Below, piece after piece: positions 16,847 through 24,950 of a stretch of 64,000 nucleotides of DNA (the first letter of the stretch is position 1; each line of letters starts with the position of its first letter). The notes below the pieces were generated by a model. That model made no database searches and was not told the origin of the DNA. It worked only from the letters and a program-made list of their open reading frames with translations. The DNA is from Streptomyces sp. HD (GTDB lineage: Bacteria > Actinomycetota > Actinomycetes > Streptomycetales > Streptomycetaceae). Made by a program: the position numbers and the translations under genes. The stretch lies in assembly GCF_028369295.1 (NCBI RefSeq), contig NZ_JAQMYP010000012.1, positions 124,001 through 188,000 of the forward strand, given 5' to 3'.

Positions 16847-18261
16847 CGGGCCGCCTCCGTACGGTCGCCGGATCCCGTCGTCACCGCGGCCTCCTCGCCC
16901 TTGGGCACGCCGAACCGGCTGCGCGCCTTGTCGCTCACCCGGATCAGCAGCGCCACGATCGCCCAGTTGGTGACCACCGACGAGCCGCCCTGCGCCAGGA
17001 ACGGCATCGCCATGCCGGTCAGCGGGATCAGGCCCGTCACCCCGCCCGCGATCACGAACACCTGCAGCGCCACGATCGAGGCCAGCCCCACCGCGAGCAG
17101 CCGCCCGAAGGGGTCGCGCAGCGCGAGGCCGGCCCGGTAGCCGCGCTCCACCAGCAGGCCGTAGAGCAGGAAGATCGCGGACAGGCCCGCCAGGCCCAGC
17201 TCCTCCCCGGCCGTCGCCAGGATGAAGTCCGACTTGGCCGCGAAGCCGATCAGGATCGAGTGGCCGAGGCCAAGTCCCGTGCCCACCAGGCCGCCCGCCC
17301 CGAAGGCGAACAGCGACTGGGACAGCTGGTTGGGGCCCTGACCGGCCTCGATCGACGCGAACGGGTGCTGCCAGTCCTCGACCCTGCTGTGCACATGCGG
17401 CTCCAACTGCCCGACGGCCACCGCGCCCAGCGCCGCCAGCAGCAGGCCGACCGCGATCCAGCCGGTGCGGCCGGTGGCGACGTACAGCAGGACCACGAAC
17501 AGGCCGAAGAACAACAGCGAGGTACCCAGGTCCCGTTCGAGGATCAGCACGCCCACGCTCAGCAGCCAGATGGCGACGATCGGCCCGAGGACGCGCCCGG
17601 TGGGCAGCTGCATCCGGCGCAGCCCGGGGACCCGACGGCCCGTATACGCCAGCGCGTTGCGGTTGGCGGCCAGATACGCCGCGAAGAACACCGCGAGCAG
17701 CACCTTCGCGAACTCGCCGGGCTGGATGGAGAATCCGGCGATCCGGATCCAGATCCGGGCGCCGTTCACCGACGGGAAGAAGATCGGCAGGGTGAGCAGC
17801 ACGAGCGCGGCGACGACACACACGTAGGAGTAGCGCTGGAGCACACGATGGTCGCGCAGCAGCAGCACGACCACGATGAACAGCCCCACCCCCAGCGTGG
17901 ACCACACGAGTTGGGTCGGCGCCGCCAGGTCGTCCGGCGTCTCCAGGTCGAGCCGGTAGATCAGGACCAGACCGATCCCGTTGAGCAGCACCCCGATCGG
18001 CAGCAGCAGCGGGTCCGCGCAGGGGGCGCGCAGGCGTACGGACAGATGCGCGAAGAGCGCGAGTACGCCGAGCCCGGCGCCGTAACCGGCGGCACCGGGC
18101 GGGACGGTGCCGTGCTGGGCGATGCCGACCGCACAGTAGCCGTACACGGAGAGCAGGACGGCCACGACGATGAGGGCCAGTTCGATGCCACGGCGCCGGG
18201 GGAGACGTACGGCGGGAGCGGGCGCGTCCGCTGCCACCAGGGTGGATCCGGCCTTGGTCAT
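16843..18261 (-). CDS. FtsW/RodA/SpoVE-family peptidoglycan polymerase
   Basis: 472 aa polytopic membrane protein with about ten to twelve segments, a SEDS glycosyltransferase that polymerises lipid II. Seen: NGARIWIRIAGFSIQPGEFAK, the conserved SEDS loop, ILERDLGTSLLFFG with the catalytic-loop Asp region, and LTGMAMPFLAQGGSS near the end. It is coupled to pbpA. In S. coelicolor a comparable pair is one of several SEDS-PBP sets; whether this one serves sporulation is not shown by the sequence. Confidence 0.93.
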   Translation of the reverse strand: MTKAGSTLVAADAPAPAVRLPRRRGIELALIVVAVLLSVYGYCAVGIAQHGTVPPGAAGYGAGLGVLALFAHLSVRLRAPCADPLLLPIGVLLNGIGLVLIYRLDLETPDDLAAPTQLVWSTLGVGLFIVVVLLLRDHRVLQRYSYVCVVAALVLLTLPIFFPSVNGARIWIRIAGFSIQPGEFAKVLLAVFFAAYLAANRNALAYTGRRVPGLRRMQLPTGRVLGPIVAIWLLSVGVLILERDLGTSLLFFGLFVVLLYVATGRTGWIAVGLLLAALGAVAVGQLEPHVHSRVEDWQHPFASIEAGQGPNQLSQSLFAFGAGGLVGTGLGLGHSILIGFAAKSDFILATAGEELGLAGLSAIFLLYGLLVERGYRAGLALRDPFGRLLAVGLASIVALQVFVIAGGVTGLIPLTGMAMPFLAQGGSSVVTNWAIVALLIRVSDKARSRFGVPKGEEAAVTTGSGDRTEAAR

Positions 18262-18304
18262 GTCCGGAACTTACCCAAATAGTCCGTCTTGCGTGCCTAC
18301 CGCT

Positions 18305-18712
18305 TCAGCACCAGCGCGGCGAGCGCCGGGTCTCGATGAACCGGGCCGACCCCCAGGCCCAGGTGCCGTCCGCGAGGAGGTACCAGCGGTTGTTGCCGTC
18401 GACGCTCTGGCCCTCGGTCTGGCAGAAGATCCGCACGATGTCCCCCTGGTTCGCGACCCGGATCACCTGGCTGCCCCGGTTGGGCGCACTGCGCAGCAGC
18501 AGCGAGCTCGCGGTGACCCGCCCCCGGGTGAACTGCTGGTCATTCCCCCAGTCGCCCCCGTCCCCACCCTCGGAACCACCCCAGTCCTCCTCGGACATGC
18601 CCGGGTCGTCCGCGGTCCCCCACTCGTCGTCGGCGACAGCGGGCGTGACGGCAGCCGCACCGGCGAGCAGGCCGGCGGCTATGGATATCGCGAAGCGGGA
18701 GCGCAGGGCCAT
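18305..18712 (-). CDS. Small secreted SH3-like protein
   Basis: 135 aa. Signal peptide (RFAISIAAGLLAGAAAVTPAVADD), then an acidic Gly/Asp/Trp-rich linker and a C-terminal bacterial SH3-like domain with LLLRSAPNRGSQVIRVANQG and a Trp-Tyr/Trp-Trp end; two Cys (FCQ and the last residue) may pair. SH3 domains of this kind often bind cell wall. AGGAGG 5 nt before ATG 18712 fixes the start. It lies 43 nt upstream of the FtsW-like gene in the same direction. Confidence 0.78.
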   Translation of the reverse strand: MALRSRFAISIAAGLLAGAAAVTPAVADDEWGTADDPGMSEEDWGGSEGGDGGDWGNDQQFTRGRVTASSLLLRSAPNRGSQVIRVANQGDIVRIFCQTEGQSVDGNNRWYLLADGTWAWGSARFIETRRSPRWC

Positions 18713-18800
18713 GGGGACCTCCTGAGCGGGGGAACAAACCTGACTAACCGCCACATTAGGAGTGGGTTCGTCCCACCGCGCGTCCAGATGGGCCATAGGA

Positions 18801-18870
18801 GAAACGCCCCGAAGGGGCGCGGGGCTGCATTCGATGTGCGGCTCCGCCGCGTGGGCGCGATCAGCCATCG
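18801..18870. repeat. Dispersed Streptomyces intergenic element
   Basis: A CGCCCC-GAA-GGGGCG hairpin at 18805-18819 is followed by GCGGCTCCGCCGCGTGGGCG and GCGATCAGCCA. This composite (GC hairpin plus a second hairpin GCGGC-TCC-GCCGC) is familiar between Streptomyces genes and probably acts as a terminator or RNA-stabilising hairpin. It lies in the 214-nt gap upstream of the SH3-like gene; no other feature is seen there. Confidence 0.6.
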
Positions 18871-18926
18871 ACCACCCGCAGACGGCATACGACCCGAAGC
18901 GCCGAGCTCTCAGCCGCTCAGAACCC

Positions 18927-20165
18927 CTACCCCAGAGTCAGCCGCGCGACGGCCCCACCCTCCACGGCGTTGGAGAACGTGAGCCGCGCCCCCAAGACCT
19001 CCGCCTGCCCCAACGCGATGGTCAACCCCAGCCCATGCCCCTTGGCTCCGCCCTCCGTACGGAACCGCTGCGGCCCATGCGCAAGGAGATACCCCGGATA
19101 CCCGTCACCGTGATCCCGCACGGTGACCACCGCCCCGTCCACCGTCAACGTCACCGGCCCCCGCCCGTGCTTGTGCGCATTGGCCACCAGATTCCCCAGC
19201 ACCCGCTCAAGCCGCCGCCGATCCGTCTCCACCACGAGGTCCCGCACGACAACGACCTCCGTGACACCTCCGGAGGAACCCCGCACCACCCGCTCGGCCA
19301 ACGCGGCGAGCGGCTCGCTGTCCAGCTCCAGCCGCTCCCGCCCGGTGTCCAGCCGCGAGATCTCCAGCAGATCCTCGGTCAGTGTGCGCAACGCGGCCAC
19401 CCGGTCCCGCACCAGCTCCGTCGGCCGCCCCGGCGGCAGCAGCTCGGCGGCCGCGTGCAGCCCGGTCAACGGCGTCCGCAGCTCATGCGCCACGTCCGCG
19501 GTGAACCGCTGCTCGGCGAGCAGCTTGCCCTGCAGCGACGACGCCATGGTGTCCAGCGCCGCGGCGACCGCGGCCACCTCGTCCTGCGGCCTGCTCGGAT
19601 CCTGCGTCCGGGGATCGTCGACCCGCGCGTCCAGATCGCCCCCGCTGATCCGCCGGGCGACCCGGGCCGTGGCATGCAGCCGCCGCGTCACCCGCGTCAC
19701 CGCGAACACGCCCACCAGCACCGTCGCCCCGATCGCCAGCACGGACGACCACAGGATCGCCCGGTCCAGCCCCTCGATGGTGCGGGACTGCTGCGAGTAG
19801 TCGATCCCGACGGCGAGAACCCGCTCGTCGTCGACCGGCCCGGCCGCCCACATCATGGGCCGCCCCCGGTGGTCGGCGACCATCGTGCCGCGCTCCCCGG
19901 CCAGCGCCAGGTCCCGCAGCGACGGCGGCAGATCCGGCGGATCGAGGCGGGTGCCCGGCATGAGCGGGTCCCCGGCCTCGAACGCCGCCGTCGCGTCCGC
20001 CAGCCGGGACAGCGCGCGGTCGCGGGCCTGGCCGACGGTCTGGTTCGTCACCGAGACATGCACCAGGATGCCGAGCAGCGCGGCGAGCGCACAGCACATC
20101 ACCGTGATGAAGACGGCGGCCTTCACGGCCAGCGTGCCCGACCACCGGGGCAGCCCGAACCTCAT
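18927..20165 (-). CDS. Membrane sensor histidine kinase
   Basis: 412 aa classical kinase: membrane segments at ~12-36 and ~137-157, HAMP (RRLHATARVARRISGGDL), His-box DVAHELRTPLTG with the phospho-accepting His near residue 228, N-box VLGNLVANAHKHG, G1 VRDHGDGYPG and G2 GGAKGHGLGLTIA. No response regulator is adjacent. The ATG overlaps the stop of the upstream lipoprotein (ATGA), so the two are co-translated and the lipoprotein may feed the sensor. Confidence 0.92.
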   Translation of the reverse strand: MRFGLPRWSGTLAVKAAVFITVMCCALAALLGILVHVSVTNQTVGQARDRALSRLADATAAFEAGDPLMPGTRLDPPDLPPSLRDLALAGERGTMVADHRGRPMMWAAGPVDDERVLAVGIDYSQQSRTIEGLDRAILWSSVLAIGATVLVGVFAVTRVTRRLHATARVARRISGGDLDARVDDPRTQDPSRPQDEVAAVAAALDTMASSLQGKLLAEQRFTADVAHELRTPLTGLHAAAELLPPGRPTELVRDRVAALRTLTEDLLEISRLDTGRERLELDSEPLAALAERVVRGSSGGVTEVVVVRDLVVETDRRRLERVLGNLVANAHKHGRGPVTLTVDGAVVTVRDHGDGYPGYLLAHGPQRFRTEGGAKGHGLGLTIALGQAEVLGARLTFSNAVEGGAVARLTLG

Positions 20166-20965
20166 GGGGTGCTCGCAGCGGGGGACCCCCCGGAGGGAGG
20201 GGGGGAGGGAGAGGCGGAGGGAGAGATCGAGGGCGAGGCGGAGTGCGACGGCGAGGGGCTCGGCGTCATCCTGTGCGGGTTCTTCCGGTGCGTACCGGTG
20301 CGCAGCATCTCGTCGTGCGTGAGCAGCATCGCCTTCTGGTCCGCGGCCCAGGTCCACTGCAGCCGGTACTCGTACCCGGCCACCTCGGACGGTGAGCGTA
20401 TGATCACCGACCGCCCGGCCAGCTCGACGCCGCTGATGGCGTCGTCCCAGCTCATGACCTGTACGAGCCGGTGCTTCTCGACGGTGTAGACACGCACCGC
20501 GGTCGTCTTGCCGGGCATCAGCCGGAAGCCCAGGGTCAGCTCGGGGCGCCCGTCGCCGGTCAGATCCCGGTAGTACGGCTGGAGCACCGGGCACCTGCCG
20601 CGTCCGGCGCCCTTGCCGCACTCGGCCATCAACCGGCCGGTCTCGCGGTACTGCGCGGCGTCGCCCTCGTAGTCCCCGCGGCTCTTGGCCATCTCCTTGC
20701 GTACGACCGTCACCGGGTCCACGTCGCGGATGTCGCCCCCGGGAACGGTGACGCCCTTCACGGCCTCCCGGACCACCTCGCCGATCTCATAGGCGGGCCG
20801 GGACGCCGGCGTCATCTTTGGCCAGAGCTTGTCCGGGCTGACCGCGGTCTCGGTCGGCCCCGCGCCCTGGAGGCCCCCGGCGTCGTCGCAGGCCGTGGCG
20901 GCGGCCAGCAACAGTGCGACAAGGGCGCTGCATATGGCGGTGCGCGTGGGACGGCTGCGGGGCAC
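20162..20965 (-). CDS. Lipoprotein coupled to the sensor kinase
   Basis: 267 aa from GTG 20965, which has AGGAGA just upstream. Signal peptide with AAATAC, lipidated Cys at residue 26, then a globular region with DLTGDGRPELTLGFRLMPGK (an FG-GAP-like Asp/Gly turn) and a Ser/Pro tail over the last ~28 residues. I do not recognise a named family. It sits first in an operon with the kinase, so a role as an accessory sensor on the outer face is plausible but inferred. Confidence 0.72.
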   Translation of the reverse strand: MPRSRPTRTAICSALVALLLAAATACDDAGGLQGAGPTETAVSPDKLWPKMTPASRPAYEIGEVVREAVKGVTVPGGDIRDVDPVTVVRKEMAKSRGDYEGDAAQYRETGRLMAECGKGAGRGRCPVLQPYYRDLTGDGRPELTLGFRLMPGKTTAVRVYTVEKHRLVQVMSWDDAISGVELAGRSVIIRSPSEVAGYEYRLQWTWAADQKAMLLTHDEMLRTGTHRKNPHRMTPSPSPSHSASPSISPSASPSPPPSGGSPAASTP

Positions 20966-21130
20966 GGTTCTCCTGGTGCTGGCAACAGGGCTGGTGGTGC
21001 GGGTGATGCCGGTGTTGGGGCTGGTACTGGGGGTGGTGCTGGGGCTGGTGCTGGAAATGGGTGTCGGCCCGCCCACCCTATTCGTACGGAAGTCCTTTTT
21101 GCGCACCCGGTGGGCGGACGGGCGAACCGG

Positions 21131-21685
21131 CTACTCGGCGAGTTCCTCCAGCAGCCGGGCGGTCGGCAGTCCGGCCCGGAGGTACTCCACGAACAGCTCG
21201 TTGTGCAGGGCCCACGGAGAGCGGCGGGAGCGTATCAGCCGGATCGCCCGCTCGGCGGAGTGGTTCCGGCGGATCAGGGCGTGGGCGACGACCAGCCCCG
21301 AGCGGTTGTACCCGTGGTAACAGCGAACGAGGACCCTGCGGCCCTCGTCCAGTGCCTCGCAGGCCGCCTCGGCGAGCCGGATCACCCCCGCGAGCTGGGT
21401 GCCGTCCAGCGGCCCGTCGGGGATCGGCCAGACATGGTGCTCGACGCCGGGGGCGGGCCCGTGGCCGGGCAGTCGCAGCAAGGTCTGCACAAGATCGAAC
21501 TCGTGCCGTACGACGGCGAACTCCAGTTGTCCCGACTGGCCCCGGAACTCGTGTCCGCCCATCCACAGGCCGGGCACGATCTCGCTCCACGGGCTGTCCG
21601 GAGCCGGTACGTCGGGTTGCTTCCTGCGGGTACGCAACGGCGCCTCCCCAACCACCCCTCCCGGGAGGTCTGCCCAACTCCTCAC
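21131..21685 (-). CDS. Dual-specificity phosphatase-like protein
   Basis: 184 aa. The CX5R loop reads VRCYHGYNRSGLVVA near residue 120: the nucleophile Cys and Arg are present, but the His that usually precedes Cys is Arg. An upstream HVWPIPDGPL supplies a candidate general-acid Asp. The C-terminal half is helical (AERAIRLIRSRRSPWALHNELFVEYL), as in DSP-type phosphatases. Substrate unknown. Divergent from the NERD gene. Confidence 0.75.
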   Translation of the reverse strand: MRSWADLPGGVVGEAPLRTRRKQPDVPAPDSPWSEIVPGLWMGGHEFRGQSGQLEFAVVRHEFDLVQTLLRLPGHGPAPGVEHHVWPIPDGPLDGTQLAGVIRLAEAACEALDEGRRVLVRCYHGYNRSGLVVAHALIRRNHSAERAIRLIRSRRSPWALHNELFVEYLRAGLPTARLLEELAE

Positions 21686-21751
21686 AAAGGTAACCGGGTT
21701 CTTGCCCGCGCAGCACCCCGCCTGTTCCCATGGTCAGTGGGGTGATGGTGC

Positions 21752-22558
21752 ATGAGCGGACTGCGCGTCATACCGACCTGGCGACACGGCCAGGAGCGGC
21801 TCTACGTGTGCCTCACGGACGGGCGGAATCTCGCCTGGTACGACCGTGAGGCGGCCCGGATCAACCTGCTCAGCGAGGACCGGAAAGACGATGTGCTGGA
21901 GGTGCTCGGACCCTTCCTCACCGGGCCGGTGACGGTGGGCCCGCCGCCGGTCCCCACGCCTGCCGAGCTGGCCCGGCTGACCCTCCATCCGGACGACGAC
22001 CTGGCGCCCAACCGGCCCGGCGAGGCGCTCCTGGTCGCCCTGGACCGCGACCCGGGCCCGTCCCACCGGCTCCGCGCCGACCCGCGCCGCCGGGCGCTGA
22101 CCGCCGAGCAGACCGTCGGTGATGCCCTGGACCGGCTCGACGGCGCCGGCTGGCACGCGCTGCACTCCGTGCCGCTGCCCGGCGGTGACCGCGTCCACCA
22201 TCTGGTGATCGGCCCCGGCGGTCTGTTCGCGCTGCACGCCCTGTACGCCCGCAAGCAGAAGGTGACCGTCGCCGACCCGATGGTCTCCCTCGGCCGCCGC
22301 GAACCGTACCCGCTGCTGCGCCGCGTCCGCGCCGACGCCGACCGGGCATCCCACGCCCTGACCGCCGAGGTCCACCCGGTCCTCGTCCTGGTCGCCCCCT
22401 CCGACGTGGTGATCCCCGGGCCGGTTCGCGAGGTGCGGGTCCTCCGGGACACGGAGGTGGCCGGTCTGGCCCGGCTGGGCGGGGTGCTGAAGCCGGCGGA
22501 CGTGGAGGCGCTGCACGCGATGGCAAGGGACCGGCGGGTCTGGGGCGCCGCCGGCTGA
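21752..22558 (+). CDS. Nuclease-related-domain (NERD) protein
   Basis: 268 aa. The C-terminal half carries the nuclease-related domain: AEQTVGDALDRLDGAGWHALHSVPLPGGDRVHHLVIGP, where Glu, Asp and the DxVxxG-type strand match the family, then a modified QKV motif in ARKQKVTV. The N-terminal ~110 residues are a separate small domain seen in many Streptomyces NERD proteins. A role in DNA or RNA processing is suggested by the fold only. Confidence 0.75.
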   Translation: MSGLRVIPTWRHGQERLYVCLTDGRNLAWYDREAARINLLSEDRKDDVLEVLGPFLTGPVTVGPPPVPTPAELARLTLHPDDDLAPNRPGEALLVALDRDPGPSHRLRADPRRRALTAEQTVGDALDRLDGAGWHALHSVPLPGGDRVHHLVIGPGGLFALHALYARKQKVTVADPMVSLGRREPYPLLRRVRADADRASHALTAEVHPVLVLVAPSDVVIPGPVREVRVLRDTEVAGLARLGGVLKPADVEALHAMARDRRVWGAAG

Positions 22559-22599
22559 GCCGTGCGGGTGGCTTCGGCGGCCGTCGCCGCCGGCCGTCG

Positions 22600-22690
22600 C
22601 TGGGGGCTGCCGCTGGGGGCTGCCGCCCCAGACCCACGCTTCGGCCCTGAAGGGGCCTCGCCCTCAAACGCCGGACGGGCCGGACGATGC
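22600..22690. repeat. Dispersed Streptomyces intergenic element
   Basis: Holds the phrases CAGACCCACGCTTCGGCC, CTGAAGGGGCCTCGCCCTC and AAACGCCGGACGGGCCGGA, a composite often found after Streptomyces genes. A direct duplication of GCTGGGGGCTGCCG is next to it. It follows the NERD gene and faces the LigD-like gene, so it may terminate both. Confidence 0.55.
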
Positions 22691-22748
22691 CGGTCGGCAC
22701 TGGAAGGTGATCGCGCGGCGCCGGGAGGTGACCGCCGGCGTCGCGACG

Positions 22749-23630
22749 TCAGGGCAGCTCGCCCGCCCGATCCTGGTCGAGCAGCGGGGCCAGCAGGTCG
22801 CCGTAGTCCTGGAGGCGCGGGGCCAGGTCCGCGGCGAGGAAGGTCAGGGAGGCGGGGGAGCGGCAGTCCTCCACCTCCTCCCAGGTGACCGGGGCCGATA
22901 CCGTCGGCTCGCTGCGGGCCCGCAGGGTGTAGGGCGTGGCCGTCGTCTTGCGGGCCGCGTTCTGACTCCAGTCGACGAAGACCTTTCCGGGCCGCAGGCT
23001 CTTGGTCATCCGGTGGATCACCAGCCGGGGCAGGGCCTTCTCGGCCGCCACGGCGAGTTCCTTGGCGTAGTCGGTGGCCCGCTGGGAGGGGGCCGGCCGG
23101 ATGGCCGCGGTGAGATGCAGCCCCTTCGAGCCGGACGTCTTGGCGTACGCCTCGATGCCGTCGGCGGCCAGCCGCTCCCGTAGCCACAGGGCCACCTCGC
23201 AGCACTCCACCACGGTCGCCGGCGAACCGGGGTCGAGGTCGAAGACCAGCCGGTCGGCCTCGCCGGGAGCGTCGATCACCCACTGGGGCGTATGGAACTC
23301 CGTGACCAGGTTGGCGGCCCACATCAGGCTCGCGAGGTCCTGCACGAACACCATCCGCGCCGGCCCCTCGACGCGTGGCACCTCGGCCGTGGTGATCCAG
23401 TCGGGGATGCCCGGCGGCACGTTCTTGGTGAAGAACACCTGGCCGTCCGGCCCGTCCGGGTAACGGAGGAAGGACACCGGCCGGTCGCGCAGGTGCGGCA
23501 GCAGCACCTCGGCCGTGGTGGCGTAGTAGTGCAGCAGCTCGCCCTTGGTGAAGCCGGTCGCCGGATACAGCACCTTCTCCAGGTTGCTGAGCGCGAGCCG
23601 ACGCCCCTCCACCTCTGTGATCGGCGTCAT
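22749..23630 (-). CDS. LigD polymerase/primase-domain protein (NHEJ)
   Basis: 293 aa stand-alone polymerase domain of bacterial LigD. It adds nucleotides to ends held by Ku in non-homologous end joining. Seen: LSNLEKVLYPATGFTKGELL at the start, RLVFDLDPGSP with the two metal-binding Asp, YAKTSGSKGLHL, and VFVDWSQNAARKTT with the third Asp. No ligase or nuclease domain is fused. Divergent from ku, 71 nt apart, which fits joint control. Confidence 0.93.
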   Translation of the reverse strand: MTPITEVEGRRLALSNLEKVLYPATGFTKGELLHYYATTAEVLLPHLRDRPVSFLRYPDGPDGQVFFTKNVPPGIPDWITTAEVPRVEGPARMVFVQDLASLMWAANLVTEFHTPQWVIDAPGEADRLVFDLDPGSPATVVECCEVALWLRERLAADGIEAYAKTSGSKGLHLTAAIRPAPSQRATDYAKELAVAAEKALPRLVIHRMTKSLRPGKVFVDWSQNAARKTTATPYTLRARSEPTVSAPVTWEEVEDCRSPASLTFLAADLAPRLQDYGDLLAPLLDQDRAGELP

Positions 23631-23701
23631 ACGATGAGAATTCCAGAAATCATAGTGAATGTCCGTACAGGCCGAGTGAACCGACCGAAAGGGTGCTGCA
23701 C

Positions 23702-24736
23702 GTGCGATCCATATGGAACGGCGCCATCTCGTTCGGCCTGGTCAGCATCCCGATCAAGGTGGTGAACGCGACCGAGAGCCACTCGATCTCCTTCCGCCAG
23801 ATCCATACGGAGGACGGCGGCCGTATCCGCTACCGCAAGGTCTGTGAGCTGGACGACCGTGAGGTCACCCAGTCGGAGATCGGCAAGGGGTACGAGGACG
23901 CCGACGGCACGATCATCCCGATCACGGACGAGGACCTCGCCCATCTGCCGCTTCCGACCGCGAAGACGATCGAGATCGTGGCCTTCGTGCCGGCCGACCG
24001 GATCGACCCGCTCCACATGGACAGCGCCTACTACCTCGCGGTGAGCGGGGCGCCGGCCGCGAAGCCGTACACCCTGTTGCGGGAGGCGCTGAAGCGCAGC
24101 CAGAAGGTGGCGATCGCCAAGTTCGCGCTGCGGGGCCGTGAGCGGCTGGGCATGCTGCGGGTGGTCGGCGACGCCATCGCCATGCACGGGCTGCTGTGGC
24201 CGGACGAGGTCCGGGAGCCCGAGGGTGTCGCGCCGGACACCAAGGTCACGATCAACGACAAGGAGCTGGATCTCGCGGACGCCTTGATGGACACCCTTGG
24301 CGAGATCGACCTTGAGGAGCTGCACGACGAGTACCAGGAGGCCCTGGAGGAGGTCGTCGCCGCGAAGGCCGCCGGAGAGGCCCCGCCGGAGGCCCCCGAA
24401 CCGGCGGCCGGTGGCAGGGTCCTCGACCTGATGGCGGCCCTGGAGAGCAGTGTTCGGGCGGCCAAGGAGTCCCGTGGCGAGGCACCGGACGAGAAGAAGG
24501 GGCAGGTCAGAAGTCTGCCGCAGCGTAAGTCGGCGCGGGCGGCGCCGAAGCAGACCGCGGGCAAGAAGTCGACGGCGACGAAGAAGACGGCGGCGAAGAA
24601 GACGGCGTCCTCGGCCAAGAAGTCGACCTCGAAGACGGCTCAGGGGGCGAAGAAGACGGCGGCGAAGAGCACGGCGAAGAGCGCCGCGAAGAAGACCCCG
24701 GCCAAGAAGACGGCGTCCCGTAAGCGCACGGCTTGA
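23702..24736 (+). CDS. ku: Ku DNA-end-binding protein
   Basis: 344 aa. The core starts MRSIWNGAISFGLVSIPIKV, the standard Ku opening, and forms the homodimeric ring that holds broken DNA ends. GTG 23702 is preferred over GTG 23693 because GAAAGG lies about 8 nt upstream and the family starts there. From about residue 270 a Lys/Ala/Thr-rich tail with AKKT-type repeats (histone H1-like) should bind DNA without sequence preference. Confidence 0.95.
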   Translation: MRSIWNGAISFGLVSIPIKVVNATESHSISFRQIHTEDGGRIRYRKVCELDDREVTQSEIGKGYEDADGTIIPITDEDLAHLPLPTAKTIEIVAFVPADRIDPLHMDSAYYLAVSGAPAAKPYTLLREALKRSQKVAIAKFALRGRERLGMLRVVGDAIAMHGLLWPDEVREPEGVAPDTKVTINDKELDLADALMDTLGEIDLEELHDEYQEALEEVVAAKAAGEAPPEAPEPAAGGRVLDLMAALESSVRAAKESRGEAPDEKKGQVRSLPQRKSARAAPKQTAGKKSTATKKTAAKKTASSAKKSTSKTAQGAKKTAAKSTAKSAAKKTPAKKTASRKRTA

Positions 24737-24785
24737 TCGGCACTGTGGGCGCCTGAGCGTCTGCCCGGTGCTGTCGTCGCGCGAG

Positions 24786-24950
24786 TGCGGGTCGTGTGTG
24801 GTTGTTCGCGCAGTTCCCCGCGCCCCTTAGGGGTGTTGTCGTGCTGTTCGGTGTTCAGTGGCGGCGTCGTAGTGCCAGGACCTGCGGGTCGTGTGTGGTT
24901 GTTCGCGCAGTTCCCCGCGCCCCTCAGGGGTGGCGGCGTCGTAGTGCCAG
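24786..24950. repeat. Partial tandem duplication: dispersed element plus ketosynthase 3' end
   Basis: TGCGGGTCGTGTGTGGTTGT plus the GCGCAGTTCCCCGCGCCCCT core occurs twice, starting at 24786 and 24883. The last 21 nt of the ketosynthase end (GTGGCGGCGTCGTAGTGCCAG) also occur twice, at 24858 and 24930. The outer copy carries about 25 extra nt, so a segment holding the element and the gene end was duplicated. Confidence 0.8.

Noticed and set aside
15368-17905. One long 845-residue minus-strand frame covering the PBP and part of the FtsW-like gene
   Set aside because: Only the part from ATG 16846 reads as PBP2. The upstream part is a wrong-frame reading of the FtsW-like gene, whose true frame ends in an ATGA overlap.
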